DNA of 64,000 nt from Rhodospirillales bacterium (lineage in GTDB: Bacteria > Pseudomonadota > Alphaproteobacteria > Micavibrionales > Micavibrionaceae), in the NCBI GenBank assembly GCA_020638175.1, contig JACKJA010000002.1, positions 1,116,001 to 1,180,000 of the forward strand, in the 5' to 3' direction. Positions within the stretch are counted from its first letter, which is position 1. Each line of letters opens with the position of its first letter. The translations under genes were made by a program, and so were the position numbers. Below, in pieces: positions 24,470 through 36,400 of the stretch. The notes under the pieces were generated by a model that worked only from the letters and a program-made list of their open reading frames with translations, was not told where the DNA came from and did no database searches.

Positions 24470-27400
24470 ATGTCACGATTAAGGGAGAGCGGTAACGTAT
24501 TTTTCACCTTGTTTGGTGCCGTTGCCCTTATTGGCGTTATCGGTGTAGCCACCGCCACTCTTGTCCGCGGCCCTCTCGGTACTGTTGTCTCTCTCAATCA
24601 AAAAGCCAAAGTCGACTCCCAGCTACAAATTGCCCGTAAGCTTGCCGCGCTTGATGCTGTCATGCGTACGGCCCCCCTGCCGGACTGTGATGGCGATACC
24701 TTCATTGAACCGACCTTGCCGGACACGGCGGGAACTTGCGGCACGATGCTGACCGGCGGGGGCTGTTTGCCCGCGACGACCAGCGCCGCGAAACAGGACG
24801 CCTGGGGCACCAGCGTCGGCTATTGCGGATGGGATCATGGTACGACAACCGGAGCCTGTCAGATTGGTTTGCTGGACGGGGATACTGCGGGCGGCGGAAC
24901 CGTAATTGCGGTTATTTCCGCCGGTCCTAACCGGGTCTTTGAAACCAGTTGTGTGAATGACCCGACCTATGTCAACCGCGTGGCGGGCAGTGACGATATC
25001 ATCTTCGAATGGACCTATGACGAGGCCTCCGACGGTGTCGGCGGCGGTTTGTGGTCTGTAAAATCGGGATCTTCCGATACGATCACCACCGATAAAAATC
25101 TTGAAATTTCCAGTGACGCTACCTTTAACAGCGGCACGACAACCTTCGAAAGCACCGCAGCTTTCGCAGCCGGCAGCGCACTCGATCTGTCGGCGGGCGG
25201 TCTGTTTAACCTGCCGACCAGCGCCAGCACAGGCACCCAGAATGCCGACTGCCGGGTTGGCGGCGGCGCCAACGATGGTGTTTTGCGGATTGATATCGGG
25301 GCCGGGAATCAGGTTTTACAGATTTGTGATTCGGCCGTTCCGGTGGGAACCGATCCTGATGGCTGGATGGATGTGGCCTCGACCGGTGCGGTCGGCGCGA
25401 TCGGCGCGGACGGGACGATCCAGTTCGCCGAAGCCGGTGTCATGCAGGGGGATTCGGCTAATCTCTTCTGGGATAACACAGCCAAAGAACTAGGCGTTGG
25501 AACGAATGCGCCGGGCTACACGCTTGATGTCGCCGGTACGGGGAACATAACCGGGGCGGTAACGCTGGGCAGCACGCTGGGCGTAACCGGCGCGACAACG
25601 CTCTCTACCCTGAACGCCACGGGCGCTGTTGATTTTGACAGTACGCTGAATGTCGATAGTACGATATCCGGCGGTGTCGATAATGTTGTTGATATTGCGG
25701 ATGGTCTGGATGTCACCGGGGACACGTCTTTGGGCGGGACACTGGATGTCGCCAGCGATGTTAACGTGAACGGCGGCAAATTTACGATTGATTCGGCAAC
25801 CGGAAACACCGCTATAGCCGGGGACGTTAATGTCGGCGCGGGCAATTTCACCGTCACCGGCGCAACCGGCAATACGGATATCGCGGGTACGCTGACTGTT
25901 GACGGCATCACAACGCTTAACAACAATCTGAACGTTGTCGGCGGCGCTTCGGCGGTTGATTTCGATGGAACGCTGAACGTTGACGGCACGACGACAATTA
26001 CTAATGCCAACCTGAACGTTGTCGGCGGCGCTTCGGCGGTTGATTTTGACGGAACGCTGAACGTTGACGGCGCGGCGACGCTCACCAGTTCTCTGGATGT
26101 CAGCTCCTTTGTCGAGGTTGGTTATAATGCTGCCGTTCTGGCGGCTGGGTGTGCCGGGCAAAACGGCCGTCTGGAATACGAAGGCACAACCCACACCATG
26201 CTTCTTTGTGTCAACGGCACATGGGAATCAATCGCGGCCTCTGGCGGGGGCGGTAGCGGCTCTGGTGGTTTGTGGAGCAACGATGGTCCCGAAGGGCCGG
26301 CGGAAATTTACTATAACGGCGGCAATGTCGGGATCGGCACCAATAACCCCAGCTCTTTGCTGAACATCAGCGGCGGCGACGCTGCGTTCAATGATTCCAA
26401 CCTGTTTGTTACCGGCACCCATACCGGCACGCCGGGCATGCCGGTGACCGGCGCAGGCACCCGTCTGGTCTTCCACCCGGCGATGAGCGCTTTCCGCGCT
26501 GGCTACGTGAATGGGGCGCAATGGGATGACGGCAATATCGGTGCCTATTCGGTGGCGATGGGATCGAACGTAGTGGCAAGCGGAAATTACAGTGTAGCCA
26601 TGGGATCTCTTGTGACGGCCAGTGGTCTTAATAGTACGGCCTTGGGCAGCGCTACGACGGCCAGTGCTGCGAGCAGCGTGGCCATGGGAATAGGGACATT
26701 AGCCAGTGGACCTTCAAGTGTGGCCATGGGTGAAGCGACGGCGGCCAGTGGGCAAGCGGGCGTCGCGATGGGGCAGGAAGTCAATGTCGGCGGCAATAAT
26801 TCATTTGGTCTGGGGCTGGGGAACGCAAGCGGTGCGCCACCACAGGTATCAGGAAGCAATGCGCTGGGAATTTTCATGGGCGATCAATCTGGTTTAAATC
26901 TCGCCACCGGCAGTACCATGGGCCTGTTCGGCGGCAAACTGATGATCGACCCGAGTGTCCCGGCGACCCAGCTCGCGACCAGCGCCGCTTTGACCGTCGA
27001 TATCGAGGGCGATATCGGTGCGATCCAGTATTGTGATGAGCTTGGCGCCAACTGTTTCACGGCGGCCAGTATTACAGGCGGGGCCGTTGGAGCGCCGGGT
27101 AACAACCGCGAAGTGATTTTTAACTCCGGCGGTGTTCTGGGGACGCATACGGATTTTGTCTTTAGCAGCGCCGGGTATCTGGGCCTCGGTACGGCCAACC
27201 CGACCGAAATGCTTTATGTTTCCGGAAACAGCTACGTTGTCGGGAATTCCGTAGTCGGCGGCACGCTGGGGGTCACCGGGGCAACAACGCTGGGCAGCAC
27301 GCTGGGCGTAACGGGAGTCGCAACCTTTAGTGACGACATCGTGGCCAAGGCCGGGGCGCAAGCGGATCCATCCGTGACTTTCACGGGCAGCACGACAACG

Positions 27401-30400
27401 GGTATCTTTAGCCCCGCCGTCAATGAGTTCGGTGTAACGACCAACGGCACCGAAGCCCTGCGGGTCGACAGCTCTGGCAACCTGCTGGTGGGGACGCAAA
27501 CCGTCAGCGGTACACTTCTGGCCGATATAGAAGGCCAGGTGGGGGCCACCGAATATTGTGATGAAGGGGGCGCTAACTGTTTCACGGCTGCCGATGTGGC
27601 CAGTGGAGCGCTCGGCAACCCCGGCGATGACCGCGAAGTGTTCTTTAATAGCAGCGGCCAGCTTTGGACGAATGACAATTTTGTTTTCACCAGCGCCGGG
27701 TATCTGGGCCTCGGCACGGCCACGCCCGCTGCAATGTTGGATGTAACGGGGCGGCTGGTCACGCATGGTACGCATACAGGATTTTCCAATGTTCCGATTA
27801 GTGGAGCGGGGTCGCGGATGTTTTTTGATCCAGCTACCGGAGCTTTGCGGGCTGGAAATGTTACCGGGGCGCAATGGGATAATGGCAGTATTGGCGTGTA
27901 TAGCACGGCTTTGGGCCAAAATACGATAGCCAGTGATAACAGTAGCTTTGCTGCCGGGTGGACAACGACGGCCAGCGGTGCTCAAAGCATGGCCTTGGGG
28001 AGGTCAACAACCGCTGCGGGAATCGCCAGCTTTGCTGTTGGCCGTGATGCACAGGCGAACGCCAACAGCTCATTTGCTTTTGGCCTGGGAACCGCCAGTG
28101 GCGTAGCGCCACAGGTTTCAGCAGCCTCGTCTCTGGGGATCTTCATGGGCGATCAATCGGGCTATAATCTGGCCACGGCCAATCGCATGGCTCTGGTTGG
28201 CGGCGATTTCCTGATTGACGATGACGGTAGTGCGGGCTCACAGGGCTGTTTCCGTTATGACGGCGGCACCGGCAAACTGCAATATTCCCACGACTGCACG
28301 ACCTACAGCAGTTTTGGCGACTCGTCGGCTATCACGGCACCGGGCAGCGACACGCAAATCATCTACAATTCCGGCAACCAGCTCTGGGCTGACAGCAAGT
28401 TTGTCTACACGGCGGCTGGTGATTTGATTGTGGGGTCTGACCAACTTGATGACACGACGACAGGAACCGAAGACAACCGCTTGTTCTTTGATACATCCAG
28501 AGGGGTCTTCCGCGCCGGTAGTGTTGACGGCGCACAATGGGATATTGCCAGCGCTGGCCTGTATAGCGTTGCGATGGGCCGCAACACGATCGCCAGCGGC
28601 CTGCGCAGCGTTGCCATAGGTAACGTAACCTCGGCCACCGGTGAACAATCGGTTGCCATGGGGAACACCACGGTCGCCAGCGGCGATAATTCCTTTGCCA
28701 TGGGGTGGGAAACCGATGCAGGCGGCCGGGGCAGCGTTGCTCTGGGAACGCAAGCCGATGTCACCGCAGACCGAAGCTTTGCCTTTGGACTGGGAGCCCC
28801 CGTAGGCGTCGATCCGGTTGTGTCCGCTACAAATTCTTTCGGTATTTTCTTTGGCGACCAGAGCGCCGTTGACCTTTCTTCATCCAACACCATGGGCCTG
28901 TTTGGCGGGAAAATGGTGATTGACCCGAACGTCCCGGCGACCCAGCTTTACGCGCGCGGCGTTCTGGATCTCGGTGCGGCGACGGATGCGGTTGTACTCC
29001 CGGGCGGGACGACGGCCCAGCAGCCGGCGGCGGCGGTCAACGGTATGATCCGCTACAATACCGAAAATGATAAATTCGAAGCCTTCCAGGGCGGTGTCTG
29101 GGAAGACATTATTACCTCCGCCGTGGCGGGTGGTGCTTCGGCCCCCGACCGCGGAGTGCAGTTTAACTCCGGCGGTGATTTCGCAGCCGAAGCCAACTTT
29201 ACCTACACCTCCGTCGGCGACTTCATTGTCGGCTCTTACCAAACGGATGATACCGGCACCGGCAGCGAAGATTACCGCATGTTCTTCGATGTCTCCAAAG
29301 GCGCGTTCCGGGCGGGTACGGCGTCAGGTGCACAGTGGGATGATGCAAGTGTAGGATCAAACAGTTTTGCGTTTGGTTATGATACAACGGCTAGTGGCTG
29401 GGTAAGTATAGCCGGGGGACAAAACTCTGTTGCCAGTGGCGATGATGGTGCTATCGCTATAGGGAGTGGGACGACAGCCAGCGGGTTTACAAGTGTTGCA
29501 TTGGGTAACCTGACAACAGCCAGCAATACCTCTAGTGTGGCGCTGGGAAATTCAACAACGGCTAGCGGAGTTGCCGGTGTGGCGATGGGAGAAGCAACAA
29601 CGGCCAGCGGTAATGTCAGCATGGCGATGGGGCAGGAAGTTAAGGCAACGGGAACAAATACCGTAGCTATTGGCCTGTCGGATCAGACCAATACCGATGC
29701 CAATCGGCCACAGGTTAGTGGTGCAGGGTCGCTTGGTATCTTTATGGATCAGACAGACTTTTACGATCTTTCGGCAACAGATACCTTCGCGATTATCGGC
29801 GGAGAGATTATGATCGATGATGATGGTAATTCAGATACATCCCACGGCTGTTTCCGGTTTGATGATGCCTCTGGCAAACTGCAGTACTCCCACGACTGCA
29901 CGACCTACAGTACCTTTGGCGATGCGTCCTCCGTCACCGCGCCGGGCAGCGACACGCAAATCATCTACAATTCCGGCAACCAGCTCTGGGCCGATGTGAA
30001 CTTCAATTACACCTCCGTCGGTGACTTCATCGTTGGTTCATACCAGATTGAGGATACCGGCACCGGATTCGAAGACAAACGCATGTTCTTCGATGTATCC
30101 AAAGGCGCATTCCGGGCCGGAGCCGCAGCCGGAAATCAGTGGGATTATGCTAGCTCTGGATTGTATAGCGCCGCATTTGGACGTAACACGATTGCGAGTG
30201 GAATGTGGAGTATGGCAGCCGGTAATGGAACGACGGCGAGCGGAAACAGCAGTACAGCCATGGGTAGTTCTTCGACGGCCAGTGGTACGTACAGTGTGGC
30301 GATAGGTGAAAATGCGGCGGCAAGCGGGAGCAGCAGCGTTGCATTAGGCCGCAATACAGTCGCAAGTCAGAATTATGCCACAGCCATAGGCAACGGTTCC

Positions 30401-33400
30401 GTGGCGAGCGGAATCGGAAGCACGGCTATGGGCTTTATCACAACAGCCAGTGGTGCAAATAGTATGGCTATGGGCAGTAGTACAACCGCCAGCGGTGATA
30501 CAAGCACCACGATGGGCAGCAACACAACCGCCGGTGGGGCGAATAGCATAGCCATCGGGCAAGAAGTCAAAGCCACAGGTGTGCAAAACACCATGGCCAT
30601 CGGTTTAGCAGACCAGACCGCCGTCGATGCCAACCGTCCGCAGGTTTCCGGCGAAGGTTCTCTGGGTATCTTCATGGATCAGGTTGATACCTATGATCTG
30701 TCCGATACCGATACGCTCGGTGTGATCGGCGGCAAGATCATGATCGATGATGACGGTACGTCTCCGGCCACGCGCGGCTGTTTCCGGTTTGATGATGCCA
30801 GCGGCAAACTGCAATACTCTCACGATTGCACAAGCTACGCCACCTTCGGCGATGCGTCCTCCGTCACAGCACCGGGCAGCGACACGCAAATCATCTACAA
30901 TTCCGGCAACCAGCTCTGGGCCGATGTGAACTTCAATTACACCTCCGTCGGTGACCTCATCGTTGGTTCTTATCAAACGGATGATACCGGCACCGGCAGC
31001 GAAGATTCCCGCATGTTCTTTGATACCTCCAAAGGGGCATTCCGCGCGGGACGGGTAACCGGCGCGCAATGGGATAACGCGAATGTCGGCCAGTATAGTG
31101 TGGCAATTGGGATTGAAACGATGGCGAACGCATTTGGCAGCGTAGCCATAGGTGCTAATGCAACGAGTACTGGGTGGGGAAGTGCAGCTATAGGGCTGAA
31201 TACGACGGCCAGCGCAGATTACGGAGCGATGGCAATGGGTAACGAAGTCAAGGCTGCCGGCGTACAATACACAATGGCCATCGGCCTGTCCGACCAAACA
31301 AACACCGATGCCAACCGTCCGCAGGTTTCCGGCGAAGGTTCTCTGGGTATCTTCATGGATCAGGTTGATTTATACGATCTGTCCGCCACCGATACGCTGG
31401 GCATTATCGGCGGCGGGATAATGATCGACAGCGACGGCTCCGGCGACACACCGGCCACATCGCTGCAAACCGACGGCACAATCAAAATGGGCTGGGGTAA
31501 TGAATCCTGCGACGCCAGCCGCGAAGGGGCCATCCATTACAATTCTGGCGATAACAACTTCTATCTCTGTAAGACCGCAGGCTCATGGAGCGTGATCGCG
31601 ACCGGCACGCCGTCTGCCGCCGCCCCCGACCGTGGCGTCCAGTTTAACTCCGGCGGTAACTTCGCGGCGGAGGCCAACTTCACCTACACCTCCGTCGGTG
31701 ACTTCATTGTCGGGTCATACCAGACGGGCGATACCGGCACCGGCAGCGAAGATTCCCGAATGTTCTTCGACGTCTCTAAAGGCGCGTTTAGGGCAGGGCA
31801 GGCGGCTGCAGACGAATGGGACGATGCCAATGTAGGCACTGCAAGTATGGCAATGGGTTGGAATGCCAAAGCTTCAGGAATATCCAGTATGGCGTTTGGG
31901 CCAACAGCAACGGCAAGTGCCAGCAGCGCGGTTGCTGTGGGAGCAGGGACAACCGCCAGCGCAAGTTTCAGCACGGCCCTTGGAAAAGATACGACGGCAA
32001 GTGCAAGTTACAGTACGGCCATGGGCTACACCACGACTGCCAGCGGACAATACAGTATTGCCGCAGGTCGTCAAACAAACGCTGTCGGCGATAACAGCGT
32101 GGCCATGGGCTACATCACGACTGCAAATGGTATATCCTCAATCGCCTTGGGAAATAGTTTAAGTGCAAATGGAAATTACAGCTTGGCCACAGGTACAAAT
32201 ACGAATGCCAGCGGCAATGTCAGCACAGCTCTTGGTGGATACACCACCGCAAGCGGTTTTTACAGCTTTGCCGCCGGTGGAAATAACATTGCTGCCGGGG
32301 ATTACAGCACGGCTCTGGGACGGGAAGTAAATATTACGGCTACAGGTGATTATTCCATGGGGATTGGTCTCGTTTCATCGGTTGTTTTCCCTGATCCCCA
32401 GATTTCCGGCCAACAGTCTTTGGGAATATTCATGGGGAATCAGGCCGGAATTGACTTTGCCTCATCCAACACCATGGGTCTGTTTGGTGGCCGGATGGTC
32501 ATTGATCCGGCGGTCCCGGCGACGAACCTGTTTGCCTCGACGGGTGAACAGCTTCTCGAACTTGATGTTGCGGGCGATATTGGTGCCCAGAATTATTGTG
32601 ATGATGCCGGGAACGACTGCTTCACCGCCGCTGGAATTGCTCTGTTGGCGGGCGGTTCTGTCCCGGCCCATGGTAGTGATACGCAAATCCAGTACAACAG
32701 CGGCAACCAGTTCTGGAGCGATGCCAACTTCACTTATACCAGTGTCGGCGACCTGATCGTCGGGTCGTACCAGATTGAAGATACCGGTACGGGCAGCGAG
32801 GACGTCCGCATGTACTTCGATGTTTCCAAAGGGGCCTTCCGTGCAGGTAAGGCAATTGGAACTCACTGGGATTACACCAGCACAGGACTCTATAGTGTCG
32901 CCTTTGGCCAAAACACAGTCGCAAGTAACATTAATAGCGTAGCCATGGGGGTATTGGCGACGGCGAGCGGGCTTACATCGACCGCTATCGGGGCCAGTGC
33001 GAAGGCGAGCGGTAATTACAGCGTAGCGATTGGTCAAACGACACAAGCAACAGGACAAAGCAGCGTGGTGCTTGGACACGGTTCGGTGGCCAGCGGGTTA
33101 GATAGTTTCTCATTCGGCCAGTTGGCAACGGCGAGCGGTAATTACAGCCAGGCCTTTGGGATATCTACAACAGCCAGCGGTGCGAAAAGCACCACAATGG
33201 GGGCGAATGTCATCGCCGGTAATGGCACGGCGGCAAACGGCCTCGGTGATGGTTCTTTTGCATTTGGCTTGATGGACGATGCGGTCGCAATCACCACCAA
33301 ACCACAAGTCACCGGTATCCAGTCCTTCGGTATCTTTATGGGCGATCAGGACGGCGGGATTGATCTGGCCTCCGCCAACACCATGGGTCTGTTCGGCGGG

Positions 33401-36400
33401 CGGATGGTCATCGATCCGGCGGTCCCGGCGACGGATATGGTGGCTGATGTGGCTCTGGATGTGAACGGCACGATCAAGGTTGCCGACGGTGGCGAGAGCT
33501 GCGCGGCGAGCACGGCCGGGGGTATCCGCTACGGCTCCAACAGCCTTTACTACTGTGACGGCACGACGTGGCAAACCATTGCTAACGGCGGCGATACGGG
33601 CCTGTGGACGGATAACACGACACATATTTCGTACGAAAGCGCTCACATCGTCAAGATTGGCCAGACATCGACAACGACCGGTCTGGATGGTGATGGTGGC
33701 CGCATGTTCTATGACCCGAACAAATCGGCAATGCGCGGCGGAGCAATTAGCGGCGCTAACGACGCTTGGCAAGACGCCAACATCGGAGCATACAGCCTAG
33801 CGTGGGGAGAAAACAATGAAGCCAATCAGTCTAGTACAATTGCACTAGGTTCCGGGAATACGGCTGGTGCAACAACAGCAGGAGGCGCCGCGATTGCAAT
33901 CGGTACAAATAACATAGCCGGCGGAGTAGGGGCGACAGGTGGAATTGCTATAGGAAGAGGAGGCACTTCGACAGGGGACTGGTCCATTGTTTTGGGAAGC
34001 TACAATGTAGCGTCTCGTCACCCGTCTTATGCCTTTGGTGAATATAATACGGCTAGTGGAGATCATACCTTCGCTCTTGGCTACTACAATACAGCCTCAA
34101 CACATGGGGCATACAACATGGCCATCGGCCGTGAAGCGCAGGTCAGCGGAACAAGCTCCATGGCCATCGGCGTTGGTAACCCTGCAGACGGCAGTCGCCC
34201 AATCGTCTCTGGCGACAATGCTTTAGGGATATTTATGGACGCACAAGACGGTATTAACTTCGCCTCCGCCAACACGATGGGACTATTCGGTGGTAAAATG
34301 GTCATCGATCCGGCGGTTCCGGCGACGCAGCTGACGGCGCGGGGCGTTCTGGATCTGGGCGCGGCGACCGATGCGATTGTCCTGCCGGCCGGTGCCACGG
34401 GTGATCGCCCGACCGCCGGTGTCAACGGGATGCTGCGTTACAACTCGACCAGCGGTAAATTCGAAGGCTATCAGGCCGGCAGCTGGCAAGACATTGTCAC
34501 CGGCGCGGCGGGGGGATCGGCCAGTGCCCCTGATCGTGGTATCCAGTTTAATTCTGGCGGTGACTTCACGGCCGAATCCACGTTCACTTATACATCTGTT
34601 GGGCGTCTCGGTTTGGGAACGGCTGATCCTGATTATGGCTTACATGTGAAATATAATGGCCCTGTTCCTGAACTTGGCATAGATTCCGGTAACGCGAATT
34701 GGACGACATGGTCTTGGATACGCGGTATGCACCTTGGCCAGAGCGTTGCCATGCGCTTTAAAGGTAATACCGGTCCCTATTATTTCATGGGTTCAAAAAA
34801 TGATAGCTTCTTTATGGGGACGGCGACCGTTGATGACAACACGGCCCCCCCAAGCTACCACTTTACAATGAGTTCTGCGGGGAATATCGGTCTGGGGACA
34901 GGCTTGAATCTCCCCGTTACCCAGTTGGACGTTAATGGAACAGTTAAAATCGCCTATGGCGGCGAGAGCTGTGCCGCCAGTACGGAAGGCGCAATCCGCT
35001 ACGACAGTGGTTCCTCCATCATGGAGCTGTGTGACGGCGCCAGCTGGCTGGCGATCAACACCGGCGTCGGTGGTAAATGGGCCGACGGCGCGGGCGGCGA
35101 TATCTACTATAACTCTGGCAATGTCGGTATTGGCACCGGCACACCGGGCAGCGAGCTCGAAGTGGTCGGGGTTGTGCAGGCCGATGGCTTGTTGCTTGAT
35201 GGTGTCACAGGGCTGCCCGATCCGACGACCAACCTTGTTGATGTTCTGAACGATCTGTCCGACACCAGCGTGGCGGCCCCGTCGAGCGGCGATGTTCTGA
35301 CATGGAACGGCTCGAACTGGGTGAACTCGGCCGTGGCGGGCGGCCTGTGGACAGCCGGTACAGGCGATGATATTTACTACAACTCCGGTACGCCGATGGT
35401 CGGGATCGGAACGACGGATCCGGTTGTATCCCTTGACCTCGGCAGCACCACTGATGCGATCCTGTTGCCGTCCGGCGTGACGGGCGATCGTCCGGGAACC
35501 GGCGTCAATGGTATGCTGCGTTACAACTCGACCAGCGGCAAGTTCGAAGGCTATCAGGCCGGCAGCTGGCAAGATATTGTCACCGGCGCGGCCGGTGGAT
35601 CTGTCGCCGCTCCCGGCCGCGGCATCCAGTTCAACAGCGGCGGCAGCTTTGCAGCCGAAGCCAACTTTACCTATACCAGCGTCGGTGACCTGATTGTCGG
35701 GTCTTATCAGACCGGTGACACCGGCAACGCTGCTGAAGATAACCGCATGTTCTTTGATAAATCCAAAGGCGCGTTCCGGGCGGGGACAGTATCGGGTGCG
35801 CAGTGGGATGATGCCAATATTGGACAATATAGCCTAGCGATGGGAGTTGATACCACTGCCAGCGGTTATGCCAGCACCGCAATGGGTGATAGTACTACCG
35901 CCAGCAATACTAGCAGTACCGCGATGGGTTCCAGTACCACTGCCAGCGGGTGGACCGCCATAGCACTGGGGAACAGTTCAACTGCCAGCGGGAATTCAAG
36001 CACCGCGATGGGGGGGCACACGACAGCCAGTGGAGAACGCAGCACCGCAATGGGATCGTTCACAACAGCCAGCGGCTTCGCCAGTACCGCAATGGGTAGT
36101 TATACGAGCTCTGGCGCTTATTCTATGGCTATCGGTTTGAGTAGCGTGAACCCGGCCACAGATCCCACAGTTACTGGCCAGCAATCCTTGGGTATCTTCA
36201 TGGGCAACCAGAATGCTGTTGCCTTGTCCTCATCCAACACCATGGGCCTGTTCGGTGGTAAATTCGTGATCGATCCGGCGATCCCGGCGACGAATTTGAG
36301 CGCCGATACAGCTCTGGAAATCGAGGGCACGCTGAAAATTGCTTACGGCGGCGAAAGCTGTGATGCGGCGCGGGCCGGGGCGATCCGCTACGACAGCGGC

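Noticed and set aside
26546..36166. CRISPR-like or tandem-repeat non-coding array
   Set aside because: The periodicity of about 42 bases is the 14-codon protein repeat, DNA identity between units is low, and the frame is open throughout.
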